Assembly (NCBI GenBank): GCA_947175325.1
Contig: CAMWME010000010.1
Coordinates: forward strand, 1-54,570
Source of the DNA: an uncultured Clostridia bacterium
GTDB taxonomy: Bacteria > Bacillota > Clostridia > Christensenellales > Borkfalkiaceae
Direction: 5' to 3'
DNA length: 54,570 nt
Part shown: one piece after another, positions 31,805 through 39,869 of the stretch
How the letters are laid out: each line of letters opens with the position of its first letter
How positions within the stretch are numbered: the stretch's first letter is position 1
The notes under the pieces: model-generated
Told to the model about the DNA's origin: nothing
Database searches by the model: none
What the model saw: only the letters and a program-made list of their open reading frames with translations
Made by a program: the position numbers and the translations under genes

Positions 31805-32905
31805 CTAAACGTTAAAGCGGAAGAGGACCACGTCACCGTCCTTAATTACGTATTCTTTGCCTTCCGAGCGGACTTTACCTTTCTCGCGTGCGCCGTTATA
31901 GCCGCCGCAGTCAAGAAGAGTTTGCCACTCAACGACTTCGGCACGGATAAATCCTTTTTCAAAGTCGCTGTGAATTTTACCCGCAGCTTGGGGCGCTTTC
32001 GTTCCGTTGACGATAGTCCACGCGCGCGTTTCCTTTTCGCCCGCAGTGAGGTAGGAGATAAGTCCCAAAAGAGCGTAGCTCTTTTTGATAAGTCTGTTCA
32101 AGCCGCTTTCTTCAAGCCCGAGCTCTTCCAAAAATACCGCGCTTTCTTCGGCGGGCATTAAAGAAAGCTCTTCCTCGGTCTTTGCACAAATAACCAAAAC
32201 CTCGCTGCCCTCTTTTGCGGCGTAATCCTTGACTTTGCAGACTAGGGGAATTTCACTTTCGTCCTTGCCCATATCGAACTCGGAAATATTAGCCGCATAA
32301 ATTACGGGCTTTGCCGTGAGTAGAAATAGGTTTTCCAAAAGCGGTTTTTCCTCGTCCGAGCATTCAAACAGACGGGCGGGTTTTTCAGTCGATAAATATT
32401 TTTCGAGCTTCTCTAAAAACGCGTATTCAGCCGCAGCTTCCTTGTTTGAACCGCCGCGCGCAACGTTTCTTATTCTGTCTTGGCGTTTGTTAATGGCCTC
32501 GATGTCGGCAAGAATAAGCTCAAGCGTTATGGTCTGAATGTCCGCGATGGGGTCGATTTTATTGTTTACGTGAGTAATGTTTTCGTCCTCGAAGCACCGC
32601 ACCACGTGCACGATAGCGTCGCATTCACGAACGTGGGACAAGAATTTATTGCCCAAGCCTTCGCCCCTTGACGCACCCTTTACAAGCCCCGCAATGTCAA
32701 CGAACTCCACGATGGCGGGGGTGATTTTTTTGCTTGAATACAGTGCGGCAAGCTTGTCCAGTCTTTCGTCGGGAACGGCAACTACGCCCACGTTGGGCTC
32801 GATAGTGCAGAAGGGATAGTTCGCGGCTTCCGCGCCCGCATGGGTTATAGCATTGAATAAGGTGGACTTACCTACGTTGGGAAGTCCCACAACGCCTAAT
32901 TTCAT
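31805..32905 (-). CDS. ychF: Obg-family ATPase YchF
   Basis: 366 residues. A ribosome-associated P-loop protein that prefers ATP. G1 is VVGLPNVGKSTLFNAIT, G3 is VDIAGLVKGASRGEGLGNKFL, the NKxD site is replaced by the family's NxxE-type YAANISE, and the C-terminal TGS domain ends DYVIKDGDVVLFRFNV-like (KEYVIKDGDVVLFRFNV). Length normal. Binding site CGAGGA. Confidence 0.95.
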   Translation of the reverse strand: MKLGVVGLPNVGKSTLFNAITHAGAEAANYPFCTIEPNVGVVAVPDERLDKLAALYSSKKITPAIVEFVDIAGLVKGASRGEGLGNKFLSHVRECDAIVHVVRCFEDENITHVNNKIDPIADIQTITLELILADIEAINKRQDRIRNVARGGSNKEAAAEYAFLEKLEKYLSTEKPARLFECSDEEKPLLENLFLLTAKPVIYAANISEFDMGKDESEIPLVCKVKDYAAKEGSEVLVICAKTEEELSLMPAEESAVFLEELGLEESGLNRLIKKSYALLGLISYLTAGEKETRAWTIVNGTKAPQAAGKIHSDFEKGFIRAEVVEWQTLLDCGGYNGAREKGKVRSEGKEYVIKDGDVVLFRFNV

Positions 32906-32980
32906 AAAAGTATCCTCGAAAAATCTTTTTCTAAATTATAATATAATTGACAAAAATAATCAAAACAAATGGCGGTGAAG

Positions 32981-33009
32981 TTGCCAAATTTTTCCGCTTA
33001 TGTTAAAAT
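32981..33009 (+). promoter_or_regulatory. Promoter of argS, leaderless type
   Basis: TTGCCA (32981-32986), 17 bases, TAAAAT (33004-33009), six bases, ATG at 33016. Confidence 0.75.
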
Positions 33010-33015
33010 AAATTT

Positions 33016-34683
33016 ATGGACTACCGTGAATATATTGCAAAAAAACTGAATACCGAAGGCGTAACGCCCTCCGACATCGCCTTGCCGCCCAATTCCGAAA
33101 TGGGCGATTACGCTTTGCCGTGCTTTAAGCTTGCAAAAGTTTTCAGAAAAAGCCCCGTGCAGATAGCCGAAGAACTTAAAAGTTCTTTCACCGTTGACGA
33201 GGTTATTTCGGAAGTTTCGGCTGTAAACGGTTACCTTAATTTTAAGGTGAACAAGGCGGGGCTTGCAAACGAGGTTTTAACCCAAATCGAAAGTGATGGG
33301 AAGGACTACGGTTCTTCCAAAGTCGGCAACGGTAAAACCGTTTGTATTGATTATTCTTCGGTCAACATTGCAAAACCCTTCCACATAGGTCATTTGTCAA
33401 CGACCGTTTTGGGCGGTTCATTATATAAAATATATAAATTTTTGGGCTATAACGTCGTAGGCATAAACCACCTCGGTGACTACGGCACGCAATTCGGCAA
33501 GCTTATCTGCGCCTATAAAAAGTGGGGCAATAAAGAGGAAGTTGAAAAGGGCGGTATTCACGCTATCAACGCGCTTTACGTTCGGTTTAACGAGGAAGCC
33601 GACGAGCAAATGGAGGCTGAGGCGCGCGAGTATTTCCGCCTTATCGAAAGCGGCGATAAAGAGGCGAACGACCTTTTCGAGTGGTTCAAAAAACTCACTT
33701 TGGACTACGTCCAAAAAATTTACAAAAAACTTGATATAACTTTCGACAGCTACGCGGGCGAACGCTTTTACTCCGATAAGATGCAACCCGTTATCGACGA
33801 GCTGAAAGAGAAAAACCTTTTAAAAGAGAGCGAGGGTGCAAGCATAGTAGACTTAGAGCCTTACGGTATGCCGCCTTGCTTAATTCTCCGTTCTGACGGC
33901 GCTACACTCTACGCCACGCGCGACTTGGCTGCGGCAACGTACCGTAAAAATACTTACGATTTCTATAAATGTCTTTACGTGGTTGCATACCAGCAAAATT
34001 TGCACTTTAAACAGTTTTTCAAGGTTCTTGAACTTATGGGCAAGGAGTGGGCTAAAGATTTGGTTCACGTCGCCTACGGTATGGTTTCATTAGAGGACGG
34101 CGCTATGTCCACGAGAAAGGGCAAAGTCGTTTGGCTTGAGGACGTTATCTCAAAATGCGTCGAAAAGGCTTACGCCGTAATTAACGAGAAAAATTCCGAG
34201 CTTGAAAACAAGGAAGAAATCGCACAAACCGTCGGCTTGGGAGCAGTTATTTTCGGTGCGCTGTACAATAACAAAATTAAGGATATAGTTTTCTCTTACG
34301 ACAAGGTTTTAAGCTTCGAGGGAGAAACAAGCGTCTACGTACAATACACTTGTGCAAGAGCTAACTCAGTGCTCACGAAAAGCGGCGCAAAAATAACGTT
34401 GCCCGCCGGTTACGAGCCCAACGCGCAAGAGTTCGAGGTTGTAAAAGCCCTTGCGGCGTTCCCGCAAACCGTGCTTGATGCGGCGGAAAAGTACGAGCCG
34501 TCTTTAATAGCCCGCTACGCCGTCGACCTTGCACAAAAGTACAATAAATTTTATATCGACTGCAAAATTTTAACCGCCGAAGGCGATGCAAAAGACTTCC
34601 GCCTTGCGCTTACGAAATCGGCTTTACAGACGATGAAAAACGCCCTTTCGCTACTCGGAATAGGCGTGCCCGAAAAGATGTAA
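33016..34683 (+). CDS. argS: Arginyl-tRNA synthetase
   Basis: 555 residues, class I. N-terminal ArgS additional domain (VTPSDIALPPNSEMGDYALP), HIGH motif in NIAKPFHIGHLSTT (about 115), the KMSKS counterpart MSTRKGKVVWL (about 365) and the DALR anticodon-binding domain at the end, with the closing ALLGIGVPEKM-like SLLGIGVPEKM. No T-box leader is present; the mRNA seems leaderless, so control by uncharged tRNA is not expected. Confidence 0.95.
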   Translation: MDYREYIAKKLNTEGVTPSDIALPPNSEMGDYALPCFKLAKVFRKSPVQIAEELKSSFTVDEVISEVSAVNGYLNFKVNKAGLANEVLTQIESDGKDYGSSKVGNGKTVCIDYSSVNIAKPFHIGHLSTTVLGGSLYKIYKFLGYNVVGINHLGDYGTQFGKLICAYKKWGNKEEVEKGGIHAINALYVRFNEEADEQMEAEAREYFRLIESGDKEANDLFEWFKKLTLDYVQKIYKKLDITFDSYAGERFYSDKMQPVIDELKEKNLLKESEGASIVDLEPYGMPPCLILRSDGATLYATRDLAAATYRKNTYDFYKCLYVVAYQQNLHFKQFFKVLELMGKEWAKDLVHVAYGMVSLEDGAMSTRKGKVVWLEDVISKCVEKAYAVINEKNSELENKEEIAQTVGLGAVIFGALYNNKIKDIVFSYDKVLSFEGETSVYVQYTCARANSVLTKSGAKITLPAGYEPNAQEFEVVKALAAFPQTVLDAAEKYEPSLIARYAVDLAQKYNKFYIDCKILTAEGDAKDFRLALTKSALQTMKNALSLLGIGVPEKM

Positions 34684-34712
34684 AATTATTGGAAAAATTT
34701 GTAAAATAATTA

Positions 34713-34741
34713 TTGTATTTTTCGGTTTTGAGTGCTATAAT
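34713..34741 (+). promoter_or_regulatory. Promoter of the rubrerythrin gene
   Basis: TTGTAT (34713-34718), 17 bases, TATAAT (34736-34741), a 40-base leader and AAAGGAG. Confidence 0.75.
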
Positions 34742-34781
34742 TTTTTAGGAAATAATATAAAAACAAAGGAGCTTAATATTT

Positions 34782-35309
34782 ATGAAAAAATGTCCTGTTT
34801 GCGGTGAAATCGTAGAGGATGACGTACAAGTTTGCCCCGTTTGCGGCGCAAAGAAGTTTGTTCCCGTTACTAACGAGACGAAATACGCTTGCGAGCACGT
34901 AGTAGGCGAAGGCAAAGTTGACGACGAAGAAATTATGGAAGGGCTTCGCGCTAACTTCGCGGGCGAATGCACCGAAGTCGGTATGTACCTTGCAATGGCA
35001 AGAGTTGCAGAAAGAGAGGGCTATCCCGAAGTTGCCGAAGCGTACAAGCGTTACGCTTACGAAGAAGCTGAACACGCATCTAAGTTTGCTGAACTTCTTG
35101 GCGAAGTTGTAACTCCTTCAACCAAGAAAAACCTTGAACTCCGCGCGGCGGCAGAGGCCGGCGCTTGCGAAGGCAAGCTTGCAATTGCTAAGCGCGCTAA
35201 ACAGCTCGGCTACGACGCCATTCACGATACCGTTCACGAAATGGCAAAAGACGAAGCAAGACACGGCGCGGGCTTTACCGGTCTTTTAAAGAGATACTTC
35301 GGCAAATAA
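34782..35309 (+). CDS. Reverse rubrerythrin
   Basis: 175 residues. An iron peroxidase of anaerobes. The rubredoxin-like zinc ribbon is at the N-terminus ([20 protein letters not shown], two CPxC pairs), the opposite of classical rubrerythrin. The ferritin-like four-helix domain follows, with [37 protein letters not shown] and [12 protein letters not shown] supplying the Glu and His ligands. Probably reduces hydrogen peroxide, with electrons from a reductase not in this window. Confidence 0.92.
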   Translation: MKKCPVCGEIVEDDVQVCPVCGAKKFVPVTNETKYACEHVVGEGKVDDEEIMEGLRANFAGECTEVGMYLAMARVAEREGYPEVAEAYKRYAYEEAEHASKFAELLGEVVTPSTKKNLELRAAAEAGACEGKLAIAKRAKQLGYDAIHDTVHEMAKDEARHGAGFTGLLKRYFGK

Positions 35310-35328
35310 TTTTTCTTAAAGTAATTAT

Positions 35329-35359
35329 AGCGCGAGCGAAACTTTTCGCCCGCGCTTTT
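35329..35359 (+). terminator. Terminator of the rubrerythrin gene
   Basis: AGCGCGAGCGAAA / TTTCGCCCGCGCT, one A-C mismatch, then TTTC. Confidence 0.82.
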
Positions 35360-35375
35360 CATATTATGGAGTATA

Positions 35376-35397
35376 GGCAAGGGGGGAAACCTTTGCC
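35376..35397 (+). promoter_or_regulatory. Leader hairpin before the Cys-rich gene
   Basis: GGCAAGG / CCTTTGCC (one bulge) around GGGGAAA, 30 bases before the ATG. Its role is unknown; no clear promoter is seen between this and the preceding terminator. Confidence 0.35.
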
Positions 35398-35427
35398 AAA
35401 ACTTTAAGAAAAAGGAATTATATACAA

Positions 35428-35778
35428 ATGTGTAATAATTGTAATTGCGGTTGCAACGGACTTTTCAACTTGCTTTTCGGTACGTCGCGTAGCGGCTGTG
35501 GCTGCAACAACGGCAGAAATGGCTGCGGTTGTAATAACAACAGAAGCGGTTGCGGTTGTTCCAACGATGACGATAACTGGTTTAACTGGTGCAACGGTTG
35601 GAGCGGCGGCAACGGCTTTAGGTCTTCAAACTCGAACGGCTGTGGCTGCGGATGCAACTCTTGCAACAATAACCGCAGTGGCTGTGGCTGTAACTCTTGC
35701 AATAACTGCGGCTGTAACCGTGGCAGAAGCGGCTGTGGTTGCAACTCCAACAACAACGGTTGCGGCTGCAACAACTGA
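35428..35778 (+). CDS. Cys/Gly/Asn-rich repeat protein
   Basis: 116 residues, of which 24 are Cys and most of the rest Gly, Asn, Ser and Arg. It starts MCNNCNCGCNG and repeats units such as RSGCGCNSCNN, NGCGCNN and RSGCGCN; a central break DDDNWFNWCNGW has the only aromatics. No signal peptide or membrane helix. The DNA shows imperfect tandem copies of a 15-base GGCTGTGGCTGYAAC unit. A separate hydrophobic patch LFNLLFGTS is at residues 12-20. Possible roles: metal-thiolate cluster protein, cross-linked coat protein, or precursor of a modified peptide. Binding site AAAGGA is 11 bases before ATG, a little far. Has its own terminator. Confidence 0.7.
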   Translation: MCNNCNCGCNGLFNLLFGTSRSGCGCNNGRNGCGCNNNRSGCGCSNDDDNWFNWCNGWSGGNGFRSSNSNGCGCGCNSCNNNRSGCGCNSCNNCGCNRGRSGCGCNSNNNGCGCNN

Positions 35779-35794
35779 CGCGGTTTGATTTTTT

Positions 35795-35830
35795 AAGGGT
35801 ATTCCTTCGGGGATACTCTTATTATTTTTG
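35795..35830 (+). terminator. Terminator of the Cys-rich gene
   Basis: 11-bp stem with loop TTCG (35806-35809) and two G-U pairs, followed by ATTATTTTTG. Confidence 0.88.
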
Positions 35831-35844
35831 CAAACAATAGCATT

Positions 35845-36654
35845 ATGGAAAAGGTTATATCCATACTCGTTGCTATAAAAAACAAGGTTGCGGCAACGGT
35901 AAAATTTTATTCCGATAAAAGGTTTTCAACGATAGCTGGCACGCTCGTTTATTTTCTGTTAATGTCGATTGCGCCGTTCACTTTATGGCTTACGCTGGTT
36001 TTCGGCAACGTGGACGCCGAACGCATTCTCTCGCACGAGATTTTTGAAAGCGTCAGCCCCGTTCTAAGATACATGAAGCAGTCCGCAGAGAGTGCAGTCA
36101 GTGGTGCGGGAATAATCTTTTTAGTAACCACGCTGTATTCTTCAACAAACTTTTTCTACCATTTAAGAAGAAGCGGAGAGATTATTTACGGCAGTAAAAG
36201 AGTGAAGGCTGGGTTAAAGCTAAGGCTCGTTTCGCTTCTATTGATTGCGGCAACGATAACCCTCGTTGCAATAACTGCGGCAATCTCCGTCGTCGGTACG
36301 AGGATTTTAAACTCGTTTCTTTCGGAGCTTGTGTCGGAAATAATTTCTCTCATTTTTATAACGGCGTTGGCATTCGTCGTTGCAATAATCCTAAACCTCG
36401 TAGCTTGCCCCTATAAACTGAAAATTTCCGAAGTGTTGACGGGCAGTTTGCTCACGACCGTGCTGTGGCTCGTGTTTGCGGTAGGCTTTGGCGTTTACAC
36501 AAGCTTTGCAAATCCCGAGCGTTTGTACGGCAAAATAGCCGCTCTAATTATCTTTCTGCTGTGGTGTTACGTTATGATGAGCTGTTTCGTTATAGGTATG
36601 ATTAAAAACGGCTCAAATATTTCAAGAAAAGTGCAAGTAAAATCGCTGCTGTAA
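35845..36654 (+). CDS. YihY/BrkB-family membrane protein
   Basis: 269 residues, six membrane helices. Family signs are GTLVYFLLMSIAPFTLWL near the start (the YxxxxSxxPxxxL pattern), TTLYSSTNFFYHLRRSGEIIYG in the second loop and GKIAALIIFLLWCYVMMSCFVIG at the end. Once annotated as RNase BN, the family is now seen as envelope transport or virulence-factor proteins of unknown function. No clear ribosome binding site. Confidence 0.85.
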   Translation: MEKVISILVAIKNKVAATVKFYSDKRFSTIAGTLVYFLLMSIAPFTLWLTLVFGNVDAERILSHEIFESVSPVLRYMKQSAESAVSGAGIIFLVTTLYSSTNFFYHLRRSGEIIYGSKRVKAGLKLRLVSLLLIAATITLVAITAAISVVGTRILNSFLSELVSEIISLIFITALAFVVAIILNLVACPYKLKISEVLTGSLLTTVLWLVFAVGFGVYTSFANPERLYGKIAALIIFLLWCYVMMSCFVIGMIKNGSNISRKVQVKSLL

Positions 36655-36656
36655 AA

Positions 36657-36694
36657 AAGTCCTCCGCAAACCGCGGAGGACTTAATTTTAATCT
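36657..36694. terminator. Bidirectional terminator
   Basis: AAGTCCTCCGC / GCGGAGGACTT, loop AAACC, followed by AATTTTAATCTTTTT. Separates the convergent BrkB and DegV genes. Confidence 0.9.
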
Positions 36695-36699
36695 TTTTA

Positions 36700-37572
36700 T
36701 TAATATTTAATTGCACAGCCAATAGCTAAAGCGCCGGGGCCGATATGGCATGAAACGCTGAGCGAGAGGGGATTGATAAAAGTAAACTCAACGTTAGGGA
36801 ATGCGCTTTGAATTTCTTCTTTAAACTTTTTCGCCTCTTCCAAATTTTCGGTGTGGGCAACGGCTACGGTCATTTTGCCGGATGCAACAACGTCTTTGAA
36901 TCTCGTTTCAAAGTCTTTCTTTATGGCGTTGAGCATAGTCGTTTTTGCGTCGACGAGCTTTCTAACCTTTGCGTATTGGTCAAGCTTCAGACCTTGAATT
37001 TGGAGAACGGGTTTAATCTTCAAAAGAGTACCGATTGCGGCAACGGCGGGGGTGAGTCTGCCGCCCTTTTTAAGATACTTAAGCGTATCGACCATTATGT
37101 AAATGCTTGACTGCATCTTCGTATCCATAAGATATTTATAGATTTCTTCGGCAGTCTTGCCTTCTTTCGCAATTTTAATTGAGTCCATAACGCTCTGGCG
37201 CTGAGTTATTGAAATTCTTTGATTATCAACTACGTAAACTTTGCCCTTGAACTGTTCTTCGGTTTCTGCGTGGTGTTGAAGGGTGTGGCAAGTTTCCGAA
37301 AGCCCGCTTGACATAGGTATATAAATAACCGCATCGTTATCCTTTAAAGCCTTCGCCCAGATTTCGCCAACGTCCAAAGGATTGGGCTGGGAGGTGGATA
37401 CGTTCGCGTCGGACTTCAATTTCTCATAGAACTGTTCTTGGCTTAACGTTAAGTCCTCATAGTACAACTCACCGTCAATAAGAACGGGCATAGGCACAAC
37501 GTAAATACCAAGCTCTTTTGCTTCGCTTTGAGTAATGCCGCTGTTACTGTCTGTGATAATAGCTGTTTTCAT
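36700..37572 (-). CDS. DegV-family fatty-acid-binding protein (FakB-like)
   Basis: 290 residues. DegV proteins hold a fatty acid for phosphorylation by the kinase FakA. Motifs: IITDSNSGITQSEAKEL at the start, DANVSTSQPNPLDV with the Thr-Ser-Gln-Pro that binds the carboxylate, PMSSGLSETCHTL, and LDTLKYLKKGGRLTPAVAAIG. Fatty-acid pocket contacts near the end HIGPGALAIG. Divergent from the MarR gene; its promoter must overlap the operator-like repeats. Confidence 0.88.
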   Translation of the reverse strand: MKTAIITDSNSGITQSEAKELGIYVVPMPVLIDGELYYEDLTLSQEQFYEKLKSDANVSTSQPNPLDVGEIWAKALKDNDAVIYIPMSSGLSETCHTLQHHAETEEQFKGKVYVVDNQRISITQRQSVMDSIKIAKEGKTAEEIYKYLMDTKMQSSIYIMVDTLKYLKKGGRLTPAVAAIGTLLKIKPVLQIQGLKLDQYAKVRKLVDAKTTMLNAIKKDFETRFKDVVASGKMTVAVAHTENLEEAKKFKEEIQSAFPNVEFTFINPLSLSVSCHIGPGALAIGCAIKY

Positions 37573-37604
37573 ATAAATCTCCTAAGTTTAAAACACAATT
37601 TTCA

Positions 37605-37690
37605 AACTTGTTGATTTGTCAACGATTTTAGTTGACAAACTCAACTATTTAAGTGTAACATATACTTGTTGAAAAATCAACGATTTTAAG
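37605..37690. promoter_or_regulatory. Shared operator/promoter region of degV and marR
   Basis: Three near-palindromes of the form GTTGA-N4/5-TCAAC: GTTGATTTGTCAAC (37609), GTTGACAAACTCAAC (37631) and GTTGAAAAATCAAC (37669). Two sit in longer direct repeats ACTTGTTGA...TCAACGATTTTA 60 bases apart. A plus-strand promoter TTGACA (37632) and TAACAT (37656), spacer 18, is covered by the middle site. Typical for self-control by a MarR repressor. Confidence 0.7.
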
Positions 37691-37701
37691 GTATAAAGTT
37701 T

Positions 37702-38151
37702 ATGGAAAAGATTTTTGAAAACTTCACGATATCCGTATTGAAGCTAAATAGGCTCGTTCAGCGCATAAAGCAATATGAAATGCGTGAATACAAGCTAAAA
37801 AGCGTGCACGTTATGTGTGTATATTATCTGAACGAACACCGCGAGGGCTTGACGGCGAGCGAGCTTATGCGTCTAACTTACGAAGATAAGGCGGCAATTT
37901 CCCGTGCGCTTCGCCAGCTTTTGGATAACGGCTACGTGAAGTACGACGTAAAGAAATACAATTCGTTAATAACGCTCACCGAAGAGGGGCTAAAGGTTGC
38001 TGATTACATCACCCGCAAATCCGATAAAGCCGTCAAAGCCGGCAGTGCGGAATTTTCCGAAGAGGAAAGGGTGTTCTTCTATAAGTCGCTTGCTCAAATA
38101 ACCGATAACCTTAAAAATTACTACGAGGAGTTGTCAAACGATAATGATTAA
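37702..38151 (+). CDS. MarR-family transcriptional regulator
   Basis: 149 residues. Winged helix: LKSVHVMCVYYLNEHREGLTASELMR, then YEDKAAISRALRQLLDNGYVKY as helix-turn-helix, and a wing NSLITLTEEG. Coiled helices at both ends give the dimer. It overlaps the second degV gene by eight bases and is divergent from the first, so it most likely controls both. In Bacillota the MarR-type FabT links acyl-ACP to lipid genes and sees a TTGA...TCAA site; the operator here is similar, hence a fatty-acid-sensing role is plausible but unproven. Confidence 0.85.
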   Translation: MEKIFENFTISVLKLNRLVQRIKQYEMREYKLKSVHVMCVYYLNEHREGLTASELMRLTYEDKAAISRALRQLLDNGYVKYDVKKYNSLITLTEEGLKVADYITRKSDKAVKAGSAEFSEEERVFFYKSLAQITDNLKNYYEELSNDND

Positions 38152-38989
38152 AATTCTAGTTGACTCCGCTTGCGATTTGGAACAAGCAGAGGCGGATGCG
38201 CTTGGTGTAACCCTATTGCCGATTACCATAAGGATAGGCAACGAGGAATTATACGACGGCGTTGACATAACTCACCGCGAATTTTTTGAAAGGCTCCCCT
38301 CGTGCGAAGAACTTCCTTCCACCAGCCAAATAAACGAATTCCGTTGGGAGGAGGCGTATGCTAAGCTCACCGCAGACGGCAGTGAAGTGCTTGCAATAAC
38401 TCTGTCTTCAAGGCTTTCGGGCACTTATACTTGCGCGTTAAACGCGGCAGAAAAGTTTGGCGGCAAAGTGCGCGCAGTGGATAGCTTAAACGCAAGCTTG
38501 GGTGAAAGGATTTTGCTTGATTACGCTATACGACTCGTTAAAGAGGGGAAATCTTTGGACGAAGCGGTAAAACTTCTTGACGAAAAGAAGCATAAAATTC
38601 AGCTTCTTGCACTGTTGGACACCTTAAAATATTTAAAAAAGGGCGGAAGAATTTCTTCAGTCGTTGCCTTCACGGGCGAGCTTTTATCAATAAAACCCGT
38701 TATAGCAATAATAGACGGAGAGGTTAAGCTCGTCGGTAAGGCGATAGGCTCTAAAAAGGGCAATAATCTTTTAATGCAGCTTGTAGATAAATGCGGCGGC
38801 ATTGACTTTGATATGCCTTACACGCTTGCGTATTCGGGGCTTTCGGACGAAAATCTTCAAAAATATTTAAAGGACAGCGAAAAGCTTTGGGTGGGTAAAA
38901 CGTCGCATATACCTTCGATGATGATAGGTAGCACGATAGGCACGCACATCGGACCCGGCGCAATAGGCGTTGCGTTCTTCGCTAAATAA
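38144..38989 (+). CDS. DegV-family fatty-acid-binding protein (second FakB-like)
   Basis: 281 residues, the same architecture as the divergent DegV: ILVDSACDLEQAEADALG, ELPSTSQINEFRW, TLSSRLSGTYTCAL, LDTLKYLKKGGRISSVVAFTG and IGTHIGPGAIGVAF. Organisms with FakAB often have two or more FakB with different chain preferences (saturated or unsaturated), and the low similarity of this pair fits that. No fakA in the window. Confidence 0.88.
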   Translation: MIKILVDSACDLEQAEADALGVTLLPITIRIGNEELYDGVDITHREFFERLPSCEELPSTSQINEFRWEEAYAKLTADGSEVLAITLSSRLSGTYTCALNAAEKFGGKVRAVDSLNASLGERILLDYAIRLVKEGKSLDEAVKLLDEKKHKIQLLALLDTLKYLKKGGRISSVVAFTGELLSIKPVIAIIDGEVKLVGKAIGSKKGNNLLMQLVDKCGGIDFDMPYTLAYSGLSDENLQKYLKDSEKLWVGKTSHIPSMMIGSTIGTHIGPGAIGVAFFAK

Positions 38990-38997
38990 GGAGTAGT

Positions 38998-39711
38998 ATG
39001 ATTAATAAATTGTTTACCCAAATGATTTACAGAATTGTTTTCTGTGTGGTTTCGGGGCTTGCTTGCGTTCTTACGCTTGGATTTTTTAGGGAAACTTACG
39101 GCACGGATTATTTCACCATATCGAATAATTTCTGGCAGTACTATACGAATATTTCAAACTATATCTGCTTCGGTATAGGCGTTGCGGTGTGTGCGGCAAC
39201 CGTCAAAAGGGTCAAAGCGGGGGAAACGGAGGGGCACAACAAGTGTTGCCAAACCTTAAAGTTCTGTGCAACGGTTATGATTTTGGTAACCTTCCTCGTG
39301 TATGCGTCTTTGCTTGGCGACGTAGCCTCGCCCAGTTTTTGGAACGCGCTTGGTAACCTTACCTATCACGTGGCGGCACCCATTCTGTTTATACTTGATT
39401 GGTTCTTGTTTGACGAGCATAAAACGGTAAAAATTTTAGACCCGTTAAAGGCAACGGTTATGCCCCTTATTTACGTGGTGTACATACTGGTTTACGGTGC
39501 AATTTACAAAGCGTCGGCGGGCACTGAATTTTCGTATCCGTACTTTTTCCTCAACGTAAATAATTTGGGCTACGGCGGCGTAGCGCTGTGGGTGCTTATT
39601 CTCGTAGTCGTATTCGTCGTGCTTGGCTATTTAATGTTTATCTACGATAAACTTGTCAAAGACGAAAACGGCAAATGGAAGCTTGACTTTAAAAATCTTA
39701 AACTTTTCTGA
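38998..39711 (+). CDS. Pr6Pr-family membrane protein
   Basis: 237 residues with about six membrane helices. Pattern YYTNISNYICFGIG after the first helix, then YHVAAPILFILDWFLFDEHK and YPYFFLNVNNLGYGGVALW, as in the Pr6Pr (Far-17a/AIG1-related) family of Actinobacteria and Bacillota, with conserved His and Asp inside the membrane. Eukaryotic relatives hydrolyse hydroxy-fatty-acid esters, so with the DegV genes just upstream a lipid link is conceivable. Starts nine bases after degV with GGAG; co-transcribed. Confidence 0.72.
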   Translation: MINKLFTQMIYRIVFCVVSGLACVLTLGFFRETYGTDYFTISNNFWQYYTNISNYICFGIGVAVCAATVKRVKAGETEGHNKCCQTLKFCATVMILVTFLVYASLLGDVASPSFWNALGNLTYHVAAPILFILDWFLFDEHKTVKILDPLKATVMPLIYVVYILVYGAIYKASAGTEFSYPYFFLNVNNLGYGGVALWVLILVVVFVVLGYLMFIYDKLVKDENGKWKLDFKNLKLF

Positions 39712-39788
39712 CAAAGAAATATTTGAAATTAACGTTAAAAACGCTTGTAATTTATCTCTTAATGTTATAAAATTAACAAGCAACTTAA

Positions 39789-39851
39789 GTGTGGCGGAGT
39801 GGTAAGGCTTGCGCCTTCGGTACGACGAACGCGGCTCATTCGCCCACTCAA
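39789..39851 (+). pseudogene. tRNA-like relic
   Basis: TGGCGGAGTGGT (39792-39803) is identical to the D-arm region of the tRNA-Ser 85 bases downstream, and GTG(T)GGCG can pair with CGCCCAC (39841-39847) as an acceptor-like stem with one bulge. No usable anticodon arm, T loop or CCA is found. The unit is flanked by direct repeats CAACTTAA (39781-39788, 39852-39859). Confidence 0.4.
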
Positions 39852-39869
39852 CAACTTAATAAAACAGAC

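Noticed and set aside
32947-32970. TTGACA at 32947 as argS -35 box
   Set aside because: No -10 at 16-18 bases; the pair at 32981/33004 is better placed.
35418-35774. Minus-strand Leu/Gln/Pro-rich ORF opposite the Cys-rich gene
   Set aside because: It is the complement of the same repeats, has no start signals and would have an implausible LQPQPL composition.
35428-35778. CRISPR-like or tandem DNA repeat instead of a gene
   Set aside because: Units vary in length and sequence but the reading frame and Cys pattern are kept, and it has a terminator; there are no regular spacers.
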